Notes: generated by a model not told the origin, from the sequence alone. Positions 10,291-21,054 are shown, counted from the first letter of the stretch. The stretch is 64,000 bases of DNA from Diplonema papillatum (GCA_030068145.1 JAPJBO010000850.1:1-64000), one strand, 5' to 3'. A program made the numbers and translations.

Positions 10291-10639
10291 CATGTACGGC
10301 AACGGTCTCGGATCGAAATACGTGATTATCAGCATTGCTTATTCGCCAGCCGCGGGCTCGGTATTGATCGCCTCGAACTCGTGCCAAGTTCATCAAACGA
10401 ACTAAAAGAAGCTAAGTTTACCGCAGTACTTACTGTCGCGCCTTTGAACATGTTCTTGACGGGTGGGCGCAGGCAAGAAGGACGGAAGCTAGACGAGATC
10501 TACAGCCGCGTGCACGCAGCAGAAGGGGAATACGGCAAAAAGAAACACAAGACGAAGGAAAAAGCCCCCGTCGTTTGCCGCTTTCTGATGCTGCTGGACG
10601 GTTTGCCGGCTTGTGCTCTCGCCTGCGCTGTTGGCCACG

Positions 10640-11165
10640 CTTCCGAAATGATAACTGAGCGTCGGAAACGGAGGAAAGAGAAGCCACTCGCAGCAGTGGG
10701 AAGTTGCTTGTAGGGCGAATGTTCCTGTACCTGACATCTACTCCGAATTTTCCCGGAGAGTGGGTTCAGGTGGAACTGTGCATGCCCATGCCGCGGCTCC
10801 TAATTACCACTCAGCATCGGAAACGGAATGAAGGGACGCCAGCAGCAGCAACCGGAAGCTGCTTGTGAGGCGAACATCTCCGTGCTTGAAGCCTGCTCGG
10901 GTTGCCCTGATTTTCTTCGAGTGTGTGAGCGTGAAGGCACATACAGCAACACACGCGTCACACCTCCGAAGTGATCACTCAGCATCGGAAACGGAATGAA
11001 GGGAAGCCAGCAGCAGCAACCGGAAGCTGCTTGTAAGGCGAACGTCTCCGTGCTTGAAGCCAACCCCGGTTGCCCGGATTTTCTTCGAGTGTGTGAGCGT
11101 GAAGGCACATCCAGCTACACACGTGCCACACCTCCGAAGCGATCACTCAGCATCGGAGCACAGCA
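10640..11165. repeat. ~170-bp tandem repeat, about three units
   Basis: The stretch around CACTCAGCATCGGAAACGG recurs at 10808, 10977 and partly at 11146, with an older diverged copy near 10650. Each unit contains an AGCAGCAGCAACCGGAAGC block and a TTTTCTTCGAGTGTGTGAGC block. The frames across it are not accepted as genes. Confidence 0.75.
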
Positions 11166-11535
11166 GCAATGAGCCATCCCTTCAGCCTGCGACTTCGCGG
11201 AGGCATTCCTCATTCGAGGAGAATAATTGCAATCATCGATCCTCATCACAACGCAAGCTCAAAACATTTCCCATCCTCTTCAAGATAGGTAGCCGGAAGG
11301 CTCTCAAACTCGTTTAATGCGCCAGTGCAGTGCGCGTGCAGCCTCGGACATTTAGGGGCATCACAGACCTGCTATTGGCTCGCTCTTCCGCGCGCTGTAA
11401 GTCTCGTGGACCACGCACTCCTACGCTCAGTACGCGGTCAACTACGGGTGGATCAGCATGAGCATCATCCATTTTTGGCATTCGGCAGGTAGGTTGTTGC
11501 ACACTCAATATCGGTTGCAGACTTCCGTGGCCACC
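11166..11535. other. Spacer between two tandem arrays
   Basis: No gene or repeat recognised. It separates the ~170-bp array from the 95-bp satellite. Confidence 0.5.
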
Positions 11536-13342
11536 GTTCTGCTGTCAAGATGAACCGACATCCTTTGTGGGATCTGATGAGCGATCACTCGGACACCTTA
11601 AGTCAGCTCTCGGTTCATCCCGCGTCGCCAGTCCTGCTGTCAAGATGAACCGACATCCTTTGTGGGATCTGATGAGCGATCACTCGGACACCTTAAGTCA
11701 GCTCTCGGTTCATCCCGCGTCGCCAGTCCTGCTGTCAAGATGAACCGACACCCTTTGTGGGATCTGATGAGCGATCACTCAGACACCTTAAGTCAGCTCT
11801 CGGTTCATCCCGCGTCGCCAGTCCTGCTGTCAAGATGAACCGACACCCTTTGTGGGATCTGATGAGCGATCACTCGGACACCTTAAGTCAGCTCTCGGTT
11901 CATCCCGCGTCGCCAGTCCTGCTGTCAAGATGAACCGACACCCTTTGTGGGATCTGATGAGCGATCACTCGGACACCTTAAGTCAGCTCTCGGTTCATCC
12001 CGCGTCGCCAGTCCTGCTGTCAAGATGAACCGACACCCTTTGTGGGATCTGATGAGCGATCACTCGGACACCTTAAGTCAGCTCTCGGTTCATCCCGCGT
12101 CGCCAGTCCTGCTGTCAAGATGAACCGACACCCTTTGTGGGATCTGATGAGCGATCACTCGGACACCTTAAGTCAGCTCTCGGTTCATCCCGCGTCGCCA
12201 GTCCTGCTGTCAAGATGAACCGACACCCTTTGTGGGATCTGATGAGCGATCACTCGGACACCTTAAGTCAGCTCTCGGTTCATCCCGCGTCGCCAGTCCT
12301 GCTGTCAAGATGAACCGACATCCTTTGTGGGATCTGATGAGCGATCACTCGGACACCTTAAGTCAGCTCTCGGTTCATCCCGCGTCGCCAGTCCTGCTGT
12401 CAAGATGAACCGACACCCTTTGTGGGATCTGATGAGCGATCACTCGGACACCTTAAGTCAGCTCTCGGTTCATCCCGCGTCGCCAGTCCTGCTGTCAAGA
12501 TGAACCGACACCCTTTGTGGGATCTGATGAGCGATCACTCGGACACCTTAAGTCAGCTCTCGGTTCATCCCGCGTCGCCAGTCCTGCTGTCAAGATGAAC
12601 CGACACCCTTTGTGGGATCTGATGAGCGATCACTCGGACACCTTAAGTCAGCTCTCGGTTCATCCCGCGTCGCCAGTCCTGCTGTCAAGATGAACCGACA
12701 CCCTTTGTGGGATCTGATGAGCGATCACTCAGACACCTTAAGTCAGCTCTCGGTTCATCCCGCGTCGCCAGTCCTGCTGTCAAGATGAACCGACACCCTT
12801 TGTGGGATCTGATGAGCGATCACTCGGACACCTTAAGTCAGCTCTCGGTTCATCCCGCGTCGCCAGTCCTGCTGTCAAGATGAACCGACACCCTTTGTGG
12901 GATCTGATGAGCGATCACTCGGACACCTTAAGTCAGCTCTCGGTTCATCCCGCGTCGCCAGTCCTGCTGTCAAGATGAACCGACACCCTTTGTGGGATCT
13001 GATGAGCGATCACTCGGACACCTTAAGTCAGCTCTCGGTTCATCCCGCGTCGCCAGTCCTGCTGTCAAGATGAACCGACACCCTTTGTGGGATCTGATGA
13101 GCGATCACTCGGACACCTTAAGTCAGCTCTCGGTTCATCCCGCGTCGCCAGTCCTGCTGTCAAGATGAACCGACACCCTTTGTGGGATCTGATGAGCGAT
13201 CACTCAGACACCTTAAGTCAGCTCTCGGTTCATCCCGCGTCGCCAGTCCTGCTGTCAAGATGAACCGACACCCTTTGTGGGATCTGATGAGCGATCACTC
13301 AGACACCTTCAGCCAGCTCTCGCTTCATATCCCGCGTCGCCA
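11536..13342. repeat. 95-bp satellite array, 19 units
   Basis: The unit GTCCTGCTGTCAAGATGAAC... repeats with an exact 95-bp period at 11536, 11631, 11726 and so on to 13246. Most units are identical; recurring single-base variants are ACATCC/ACACCC and CTCGGA/CTCAGA. The last unit is degenerate, with a 2-bp insertion and several substitutions. 95 is not a multiple of three and all frames are broken, so the array is non-coding. Confidence 0.98.
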
Positions 13343-13908
13343 GTCCTGCGTACCAGAAGTGGCCCGCTTGGAACCAGGATGCTGCGTCACTTGTACGGGC
13401 GCGCACCCTGCCCTCACGCGTTTTTCCTACCCAGCTAATCCGGCGTGGACGCCCCGAGCGTTGTGCAGCACGCAGCTCCGCAGCAACCCGCAAGGGGGGG
13501 GCAGGGCGTTTCGCCGAAGAAGACGTGGCGGCAGGTGGTGGCAGCGAAGAAGAAGAAGTGTGAAAACGGGTTTTTTGCCTACAGGCTTTTCGTGTTATTT
13601 TGCAAATGCTTTGAGCTATCTTTGTGTCTGTGCTTTCAGTCGTCTTCTTAACCATGGTTAAGAGGATGACGGCAAACTTCGCCTTCTTTTGCCCGGACTG
13701 GCAGGAGGCGGTGCGCTTCGCCGCCACCGAGAGCTTCGCCGCGGGCTCCTTGGCCGGTGCTGTCGCTCACGCGCACCTTGAAAGAAAACGGAAGAATCAG
13801 CGTTCTGCCGTGCATCTTCATGCAATGGGTTGCGTCGCGGAGAACGTGCGGACTGTGCGAGTACTGTCGGACTGGAGCAGAGGCGCTTTCTGCTCGCGGT
13901 CAGCGGCT
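13343..13908. other. Flank of satellite and 3' side of PRP38
   Basis: Open frames exist on both strands. On the minus strand 13658-13770 could encode a short Arg/Ser-rich tail (RPRSPRRSS), typical of splicing proteins, but it is in a different frame from the assigned last PRP38 exon. A plus-strand frame from 13654 overlaps it. Neither is assigned. Confidence 0.35.
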
Positions 13909-15514
13909 TCAGTCGAGTTCCTCGCTCGACGATCGTCGGCGCTTCTTCTGCTCTGGCGGAGGGAGCGGGGGTGGCGCCATGTCCTGCAAGATGTGGGGCG
14001 GATACGGCGGGCGGAAAACGCAGGGAACACATGCTCGGAATGGTGCTTTTTGCACGGGGTTCGGTCCTTCAAGGCCCCGCATAAGATGGAAAAAAACCAT
14101 CTCTCTGCGGACAGATGCTTACCCCACACGTAGGGAAAACGCGCGAGGACGCGCTCGGAATGATAGCAATTGAGCCGGTCCGTCCCTATCTCATGAAACT
14201 GCGTCGAAGTGCCTACCGCTGTTTATCACAGTGAATCACGGTCCACCCGGTCTATCAGGTCCATCCCTAGTCCCTAGAGCTGCATCGAATTGCCCGGTGA
14301 TGTATTCTTCGGTCTATCACGGTCTATCAAGAGGGGATGGACCAGCTCAAGCAATGATTAGGTCCGGCTAGTCACGCTCCTTGAGGTTGAAGTCACAGTT
14401 AGAAAAGTGCGGAGAGTTTCGGGCAGAAAGTACACGTCAGATACACATCACGCAGAACAAGCCTCAAAAATGTGTTGCAACGAATATATACGAAGTTGCT
14501 CGAGGAGGGATACCGCATACAACGAATCTCTCTTCTACGTTCGCTAGGGTTTGTTTTCAAAGAAGGTTAACATACCTCATCTTCGTCGTCATCTTCGTCC
14601 GTGCTTTCAGCGTCTCCGAGGAGCGGCTGCAAGATGTCGGCCTGTGTTTGTGGTTGCGGAATGTGATCAGAAGATCCTTAATACGTGTGCATGCTGGGCA
14701 GTGCCGTCCTGTCCCTTCGTCTTCTCAACACACGCAAGGGTACGTAGAACGAACCTAAAAATAAGAGTGACGCAGCAAGCAAGAAAGAGAGATGGATGGG
14801 GAAACGAGAGTAAGGAACTGCGTTGCAATTCGTCTTTCGTATTCATCTGCCGGTCAAGATCCAAGGATCCGAAACGAACGGGCCTGGCAAGGCGGAAAAC
14901 TCGGCTGAGAGTGGAGACAGTGTTAGCCCCTTGGAATCGCCTTCGAGTTCATTGTAGGGGAACCCGCAAGATTGCAAGTACGAAAGGGCACACACCGCTT
15001 CCAGCTGCCTCCTCGGGGGTATGCGGGGCAGAGTGCAGTCGAACAGGTTCTGCTTGCTGAGCATCTGGTCGATGAGCTCGTCGACGTACGTGATTTCGTA
15101 CTTTCCGTCTTCTCGCCGCAGCCGGATTTTCCGGTAGTCACTGAGCAGGGGTTCGAGGGTTTTGTACACTTGCAGCGGACTGCCCACCATGCGCAGGTAG
15201 AAGGCGGCAAGGACGCGGACGTACTTGAAGTCGCCTTGGTCTACAAGCTCGAGGACGCTTTCCACGTCGGGTTGGAGCTGGAGGAGCTTGAGCACGAGGC
15301 ACAGGAACTTGGTTGGCTTGCGGTAGCCTCCGTAGGTGCCGCCGACGGCTTCGAGCTTGACAGCTTTCTCGAGGACTTGGTCGACTCGCAGCGCGAAGCA
15401 CTGCTCTTTCCAGTACAGGTTGTTGTAAATGCGCTGCCGCACGATGGTCTCCACGAGCCCCTGCGGGTCGCCGCCGTGGATCGTCGACGCGGTCTTGTCG
15501 GTGCGGTTCGCCAT
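13909..15514 (-). CDS. PRP38: Pre-mRNA-splicing factor PRP38, three-exon model
   Basis: PRP38 is a tri-snRNP protein needed for spliceosome activation. Exon 1 (14996-15514, 173 codons) starts MANRTDKTAS and carries the family signatures GGDPQGLVE, YWKEQCF, GGYRKPTKFLCLVLKLLQ, DFKYVRVLAAFYLRM and YVDELIDQML. It would otherwise read into non-family sequence, but a GT follows GAAGCG at a codon boundary. Exon 2 (14576-14641, 22 codons) follows CACAAACACAG and encodes the acidic stretch DAESTDEDDDEDE, equivalent to the acidic tail in homologues; its donor is GAG|GTATGT. Exon 3 (13909-13983) follows ATCTTGCAG and encodes a Pro-rich, Lys/Arg/Ser-rich end (KKRRRSSSEELD). All junctions are phase 0, giving 219 aa, close to yeast Prp38. 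Exons 1 and 2 are firm; exon 3 is plausible. The second intron contains a MITE. Confidence 0.85.
14170..14350. mobile_element. 181-bp MITE with GCAA target duplication
   Basis: The ends are TTGAGCCGGTCCGTCCC and the complement of GGGATGGACCAGCTCAA, a terminal inverted repeat with few mismatches. GCAA flanks the element on both sides (14166-14169, 14351-14354), consistent with a target-site duplication. A shorter relative is at 29733-29830. There is no coding capacity. It lies in the second intron of the PRP38 model. Confidence 0.8.
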
Positions 15515-15689
15515 TGGATCGGGTTTCCTCCGGTTCCTTCACCCCCTCCACCCCCGCTTCCCCGCCCAGCGGTCTCCTTCTACTTGTACAGTTTAAAGGT
15601 TCTTGGTTGCGCCTCTTTCGATTCTCCCTTCAGGAAAAGGTCAACACGGTGTAGGCGATAGCGAGAACACATGGACAGAATGCCAATAG

Positions 15690-15736
15690 GGGGGAAATCT
15701 TAGTATAGTGTTGCCAGGCAGAAACTTGCCTGCATG
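15690..15736 (+). repeat. R3 dispersed repeat fragment
   Basis: R3 has the form GGGGGAAATCTTAGTTTAAT, then GTTTAGGCAGAACACTGCC, TCTCATGCATG, and often GATGCTAGCATCAAG and CTTCTTCGAAGAAG. Only the first half is present, at the break point of the PRP38 fragment. Confidence 0.6.
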
Positions 15737-16068
15737 TTGGAGCTGGAGGAGCTTGAGCACGAGGCACAGGAACTTGGTTGGCTTGCGGTAGCCTCCGTAA
15801 GTGCCGACGGCTTCGAGCTTGACCGCTTTCTTCTGGACTTGGTCGACTCGCAGCGAGCACTGCTTTTTCCAGTACACGTTGTTGTAAAAGCGCTGCCGCA
15901 CGATGGTCTCCACCAGCCCCTGCGGGTCGCCGCCGTGGACTCGACGCGGTCTTGTCGGTGCGGTTCGCCATTGGATCGGGTTTCCTCCGCTTCCTTCACC
16001 CCCTCCACCCCCGCTTCCCCTCCGCCCAGCGGTCCATTTTCTTTTCCTTCTAGTCGTACAGTTGAAGC
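15737..16068 (-). pseudogene. Truncated PRP38 5' copy
   Basis: This repeats, with small changes, bases 15264-15590: the PRP38 upstream region, start codon and about the first 75 codons. It has two in-frame 3-bp losses, one 2-bp loss just after the start (a frameshift) and a break after the LKLLQLQ codons, where R3 sequence begins. The 5' flank (GATCGGGTTTCCTCCG) is also copied, so this is a DNA-level duplication, not a processed transcript. Confidence 0.9.
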
Positions 16069-16164
16069 TACTGGGTTCAGGAAAAGCACGGTGTAGAACT
16101 GCTGAGAACTTTGTTTTGATCATTCCTTCTCGGGTTCAGAGGCGACCGCGATACATGGAAGCCA

Positions 16165-16220
16165 ACAGGGGGAAAGTCTTAGTTCAGTGTTCAGGTAAAA
16201 GCTTGCCTCTCAGGTATGTT
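16165..16220 (+). repeat. R3 dispersed repeat fragment
   Basis: GGGGGAAAGTCTTAGTTCAG and a diverged CTTGCCTCTCAGGTATG, about 100 bp from the PRP38 fragment, on the opposite side from the first R3. Confidence 0.55.
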
Positions 16221-16495
16221 TAAGGAAGGGGGTTTTTGGGCCGACGATTCTGGCTAGGCACCCTCAAAAGCACGTGGACGAAACAGGCATGGTAAACGAA
16301 CCCCCACACCCTCTTCGCAGGCACAGCATTACGAAGCAGCAGCTGTTGACTGGCTGTTGACAGGGGTTTCCTTGTTGCTATCGACCCTTGCCCACTTTGA
16401 TTACGTCAGGAGAAGCCCAGCGACAGCACTGACTCGGGGAGACAACGGGTGCGGCTGGGTTGTTTTTCACTGCCCGTGTTCCACTTCGTGCTACC
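16221..16495. other. Intergenic, no gene seen
   Basis: Nothing recognised between the PRP38 fragment and the rRNA fragment. Confidence 0.5.
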
Positions 16496-16584
16496 TTTCC
16501 CCCGGCTTCGTCCTATCCAGGCAAAGTTCACCATCTTTCGGGTCCCAACAAGTGTACGTCACCTCAAATCCCTTTCCAGTAACT
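16496..16584 (-). pseudogene. LSU rRNA fragment (short)
   Basis: The minus strand reads GTTGGGACCCGAAAGATGG, then TGAACTTTGCCTGGATAGG and ACGAAGCCGGGGGAAA, the conserved domain II segment of eukaryotic 28S/25S rRNA. It shares its extent with part of the longer fragment at 57986-58188, including the non-conserved flank CTCAAATCCCTTTCCAGTAA. Only about 90 nt are present, so it is not a working rRNA gene. Confidence 0.8.
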
Positions 16585-17642
16585 CAGGATCGGGCTGTGC
16601 TGCGTCCTCAAGGATTGGCACATCTCCCTTGCAGTGCGGCTTGTGGGTTTGACACCCTAAGCCTCGCACACGTGTTAGACTCCTTGTTGCGGGCCTAAAG
16701 CCACAGAGGGCGAAGGTTTGGCTTTGAGAACACGCGGGGGATGCCGGTGCGAGCATCACTTCGGTTGAAGGTACTGTCACATGTGCTTTCAAGCCGATTG
16801 CAACAGGTATCTCGACCACCAAAGTGGGCTTACCCAACTGTTAAGTTGGTCCAAAAGGTCCTGACACGCGTGCGCGGCCTCGCTACCTCTCTGGGGCGAG
16901 GAGTTCAAGAGCGAGGGAAGCATCATGAAACGGCGAAGCTTGGAAAACGTTTTGTTTTTTTCTTCTTCTTCTTTTTTTTTTTTTTTGAATTGGTAGGAGA
17001 ATACGCTGGCGACCAGGCCACGCACCCACCACCAGGCGCAGGCCTCGAAAGAGGGAATTGTTTCTTCCCGAGAGAAAAGGAACGTTTTCTGCTGGCACAC
17101 TGTTTCTTGTGATTTCTTGATGGCAACAAACAGGGAGGCGGGAAAGAGTGGGGATCTTGGCTGATGTGCCAGCAGGCAACTGCGCTGGAATATGACCCGA
17201 CGCAGTTGGGGTCCACACTTCCGATCCACAGGGTATTGGACAGATTCTGATCAATGGAACTTGTCGAAACTCCGCATTGAGGTCCCACTTGGGGCAGGGG
17301 GATGCAATAATGTGCTCGGAATGGATATATGCTCCCGTCGACAATCGGCGGACACACTAGGCGGACCACTAGCAGCGGTGCTGCTGCTTGTAGCTCGCGA
17401 TCCATGCCCAAAAAAATCGTTCTCATAGAGCGCCGAGTGGCCTTGTCCCTGATTTGCGCGACCGGCGCGTCCTGACGGGGCGACGCTGCCCCCAACAGAA
17501 TCTGAATTGCTGTTTCACGCAGTACCGCTGTCCACGCTCTCGTGCAGTCTACTGCCTTCATCACGGTACGCTCACGGTCTATCAGGAGGTGGCCCGGGTC
17601 CGCTGAAAAAGAAGATTGGAAGAAGAAGAAGAAGAAGAAGAG
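16585..17642. other. Intergenic, no supported gene
   Basis: A T-rich stretch lies at 16954-16986 and a GAA/AAG-rich stretch at 17606-17642. 17311-17400 contains a diverged relative of R8. Long frames here cross low-complexity DNA and R1, so they are rejected. Confidence 0.5.
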
Positions 17643-17868
17643 AAATACTCGAGGGGCTGCCTTGTGCTTACTTCGAAGGAGGCTAGAGGGGGAGAAACAA
17701 TACAACTACAAAGTGGGTCTTTTTTGTTGAACGCTTACGCCCGCCACTGAACCCAGATTCACCTGTGTTTCGTGTGGGCTACCAGCACATTTACCTCCTT
17801 TGATCTTTTGCAGCTGGCAACCTCCTCAAGTATTTCCTACAAAGCAGGTGCTTATACAAAATAAAAAG
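17643..17868 (+). repeat. R1 dispersed repeat, full-length
   Basis: Complete copy in the A-tail orientation: AATACTCGAGGGGCTGCC at the start and GTGCTTATACAAAATAAAAA at the end. Confidence 0.9.
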
Positions 17869-18997
17869 AAGATCGCTCTCGGGGCAAGAGCGGAACGGTC
17901 AACCGCAATAGCTCGTCCGGGCGTCAACACACTGCGCCACGGATATCATCTCGCAGTGCATGCTACAGCATGGAGTGATATCAGGACCATCCACAGCTCT
18001 TATCGGAGGTTGGGACGACCAACCCACATCGCAGCGAGCCTGAGAATTATGTGTCAGCACAACCCCGGTGTCTGTACGGATCATTCCTCCTCTGGGATCA
18101 GCCCCCAAGGGAAGGAACCGTTACGGTTAGGTATACACGTGTGGCCGTCCAGCCTCCGAAGCTGAAAAAAGACAGGCGCTTCGTTTTGTTTGTGCGTGCC
18201 GGTTGATCGTTTTCCCACTTGTATTTACCCTGTGTATATTCAGGTCGTCCACCCTGCTCTGAAGTTGATTGGCCCCGCACTGGGGCGACGATAAGGCTGT
18301 CGCGGTGTCCAATATTGTTGACCCTTTGTTTCAATTTCTTCTTCAGCCGAGGGTCGCAAGAATGCACGACAAGCGGCAAACAGTTCCCTTTGCTGCCACC
18401 CTAAGAAAGCTGGCTGGGCGCAGAAATCCCTCAAAGCCGTGTGCTCCGCAGTGCCAAGCTTCTCTACCATATCTCGATCCTGAGCTAGTTCGCCCCTGCG
18501 CCCGGAACTGCGTGCCGCTGTCCACACCGCGGTGTCGCAGTGCGCGTGGAATACCGACCTTCTAATCCAACTACAAATAACGCTAGGAATAGATACGTGC
18601 TGAACACCGCACTGATCCTATCTGCAAGTGGGGGAGATTGCAAGAACGTGCTTGGAATGGGTAAGAGCTCAACACCGCACTGGCCCCGGCTGCACCGTGT
18701 TTCGGTCCTTTAAGCCACGGACATAAGGCGGACCATCATCAGCGCGGAACCTGAGTGTCTACAGAGAGGACTGCGGTGTGAGTCTGGTGTGTCAGGCGGC
18801 TGTTCGTAGCTCGTCACACGATCCCATCTGCAAGTGGGGGAGAGGGGAGAAACAATGCCAGACAAGTGGGTCTTCTTAGCGTTATTTATTTATTTTAAAC
18901 GATTCACGCCCGCCATTTACTCATTTTCCACCCCCTATGGGTCACCGGCATGCTGATGAGTACCACACTATGCCTGTGGTATTTCGCAAGGCAGTCT
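17869..18997. other. Intergenic with R10, R8 and a diverged R1
   Basis: 18183-18245 is R10 (GTTTGTGCGTGCCGG...), repeated at 24658-24720. 18638-18725 is R8 (GCAAGAACGTGCTTGGAATG), repeated at 26509-26590. 18840-18930 is a decayed piece of R1. GAGTACCACACTATG at 18957 recurs at 48736, inside another R1. No gene is seen. Confidence 0.55.
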
Positions 18998-19240
18998 TCC
19001 CAAGGATTTCCTACAAAGCAGGTGCGTATACAAAATACTGCCTTGTGATCATTTCGAAGGAGGCTAGAGGGGGAGAAAACAGTAAAACTACAAAGTGGGT
19101 CTTTTTTGTTGAACGATTACGCCCGCCACTAAACCCAGATTTACCTGTGTTTCGTGTGGGCTACAGCACATTTACCTCCTTTGATCTATCGCAACTGGCA
19201 GTCTCCTCAAGCGTTTTCTACAAAGCAGGTGCTTTTCAAA
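18998..19240 (+). repeat. R1 dispersed repeat with extra tail end
   Basis: A full R1 body (from ATACTGCCTTGTG) is preceded directly by the tail end of a second copy (TTTCCTACAAAGCAGGTGCG), so two copies are joined head to tail. Confidence 0.85.
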
Positions 19241-19504
19241 GGCCGCGGAGGTCAGCGGACCGGAGCTACCGGAGAGGGTGTGTGTGCGTTGTGTGGTAAC
19301 CTGATACGTGTGCGCTGGCTGTTACACGAGCTTGATGCTCCGCATGGATGCTTGGTGCCGTGTGCGCCGTGGGCACCGCCTGCTGCACACGGGGATTCGT
19401 TTGCGACAATAAAACCTCGGAGGGAAAAAGACTGCGTGTTTATCCCACTCAAAAAAAAAAAAAAAGCAAATCGGGGGGAAAGAGACCACCGAGCTGGCGG
19501 GGTG

Positions 19505-19715
19505 CAGGTGCTCGATGTTCTTCGCTTACCACCGTGTGTTGTTTTCTCACTCAGGACTTTATCCTGTTGTGTTCGTGTGCCTTGTCGTGTAGGGGTAGAC
19601 CCGCATGACCTCACGTCCGTTCTACACGTGGTTCGGTAGATACAGCAGTTGGGTTCTTTGTCGGGCAGCTTCGTCGAGCATTTCTCCTTCCAAGCTGGCG
19701 CTTCTGTATAAGAAA
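19505..19715 (+). repeat. R9 duplicated segment
   Basis: About 190 bp (TGTCGTGTAGGGGTAG, GTTCTTTGTCGGGCAGCTTC, TCGTCGAGCATTTC) recurs at 60419-60607 with indels. This copy lies just beyond the purD stop codon; the distant one lies beyond the stop of the coiled-coil gene at 60913. Confidence 0.8.
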
Positions 19716-19746
19716 AGGCAAAAGGGGGGGAAAGAAAAAAACGAGA

Positions 19747-21054
19747 TCACGGGAAGTCCTCGATCAGCTTCGTGGCGATGTCTTTGCGGTAGGACGCGGC
19801 GTCGAACGTCACGAGCTGTATCCGCTCGTAGGCCACCCGGCGGGCGTCGGGGAGGGTCGGAGCGATGGCGGAGAAGACGAGCACGCGGCCGCCGGCAGTG
19901 ACCACCGAGCCGGCGGGGCCGGGTTTCGTCCCGGCGTGGAACACCGCGAAGTCGTCGGTTTCCGCCGCCTTCGCGAGCCCTTCGATCGGCACTCCCTTCG
20001 CATAGCTCCCCGGGTACCCACCGGACACCATCACGACGCCGCACGCGTGCCTCTCGTCGTACTCGATCTTGTGCTGGTCCAGAGACCCGTCTTTCAACGC
20101 CTTCAGGAGCGGATACAAATCCGATTTGATCCGTGGCATGACCACTTCGGTCTCGGGATCGCCCATTCTGCAGTTGAATTCGACGACTTTCGGTTCGTCG
20201 TTGCACTTCATGAGGCCGATGTACAAAAACCCGGTGTATCCGAGATCTTCGGACACCAAGCCGGCGACTGTCGGTTTGATGACCTTGCTCTCGACCTTGT
20301 CCATGAAAGCCGATCCTTCGCGCGCGAACGGCGCCGGGGAGACGGCGCCCATTCCGCCGGTGTTGAGCCCTGTGTCACCCTCGCCGGCCCGTTTGAAGTC
20401 GCAGCTCGACGGGAGGATGAGGTAGTGGCCCTTGCTGTCGATGAGGACGAAGACGCTCAGCTCCACTCCTTTCATGAACTCCTCGATCACGACGCCTTCC
20501 GACGCGGCGCCGAACATGCCGGACAGCATCGCTTCGAGGTCCTCTTCCGCTTTTTCGAGCGTGTCCTCAATGAGGACACCCTTCCCGGCTGCCAACCCGT
20601 CTGCCTTCAACACGTATGGGGCCTCGAGAGAAGAGAGGTACTCCTTCCCAGCGGCGAGGGTTTCCTTCGTGAAGGTCTTGTGTCCTGCGGTGGGCACGTT
20701 GTGCCGGTTCAAAAAGTCCTTTGAGAACGCTTTGCTGCCCTCGAGCCGGGCGCCTGCTGCTTTCGGCCCGACGACGACGATGTGTGCGGTCGACGCATCC
20801 GAAGCGAAGTCGTCGTGGATGCCGCCGCAGAGCGGGTCCTCGGGGCCGACGACGAGCATTTCGACGCCTTCCTTCAGGCAGAAGGCCTTCAGCTTCGCGA
20901 AGTCCTTCACGCCGATGTCGACGTTCTCGCCGTGGGCGGCGGTCCCAGCGTTGCCAGGGGCGTAGAACACCTTCGCCACCTGGCTGCTCTTCGCGAGCTT
21001 CCATCCCAGCGCGTGCTCGCGCCCGCCCCCTCCGACGACGAGCACTTTCGCCAT
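19747..21054 (-). CDS. purD: Phosphoribosylamine--glycine ligase (GAR synthetase)
   Basis: Ligates glycine to phosphoribosylamine with ATP, the second step of de novo purine synthesis, in the cytosol. The 435-aa protein is complete and uninterrupted. Visible: the N-terminal GGGGREHAL loop (8-16), GPEDPL (70-75), the ATP-grasp segment VLKADGLAAGKGV (148-160), EEFMKGVELS (191-200), NTGGMGAVSP (231-240) and the metal-site motif VEFNCRMGDPETEV (291-304), followed by the C-terminal domain ending KLIEDFP. Length matches the monofunctional bacterial and plant-type enzyme; animals fuse it to AIRS and GART, fungi to AIRS. Lack of introns and bacterial length allow transfer, but this is not shown. A copy of R2 starts 40 bp upstream of the start codon, and fragments of its own codons ~108-127 lie at 22.4-22.7 kb. 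Confidence 0.97.
   Translation of the reverse strand: MAKVLVVGGGGREHALGWKLAKSSQVAKVFYAPGNAGTAAHGENVDIGVKDFAKLKAFCLKEGVEMLVVGPEDPLCGGIHDDFASDASTAHIVVVGPKAAGARLEGSKAFSKDFLNRHNVPTAGHKTFTKETLAAGKEYLSSLEAPYVLKADGLAAGKGVLIEDTLEKAEEDLEAMLSGMFGAASEGVVIEEFMKGVELSVFVLIDSKGHYLILPSSCDFKRAGEGDTGLNTGGMGAVSPAPFAREGSAFMDKVESKVIKPTVAGLVSEDLGYTGFLYIGLMKCNDEPKVVEFNCRMGDPETEVVMPRIKSDLYPLLKALKDGSLDQHKIEYDERHACGVVMVSGGYPGSYAKGVPIEGLAKAAETDDFAVFHAGTKPGPAGSVVTAGGRVLVFSAIAPTLPDARRVAYERIQLVTFDAASYRKDIATKLIEDFP

Noticed and set aside
10189-10713. 174-codon plus-strand ORF
   Set aside because: Begins in the four-unit tandem repeat and ends in the ~170-bp array; no motif.
13624-14133. 169-codon plus-strand ORF
   Set aside because: Antisense to the last PRP38 exon. 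Its first 45 codons look plausible, but there is no second line of support.
16923-17705. 260-codon minus-strand ORF
   Set aside because: Contains poly-Phe and poly-Lys stretches from T/A runs and crosses R1; no domain.
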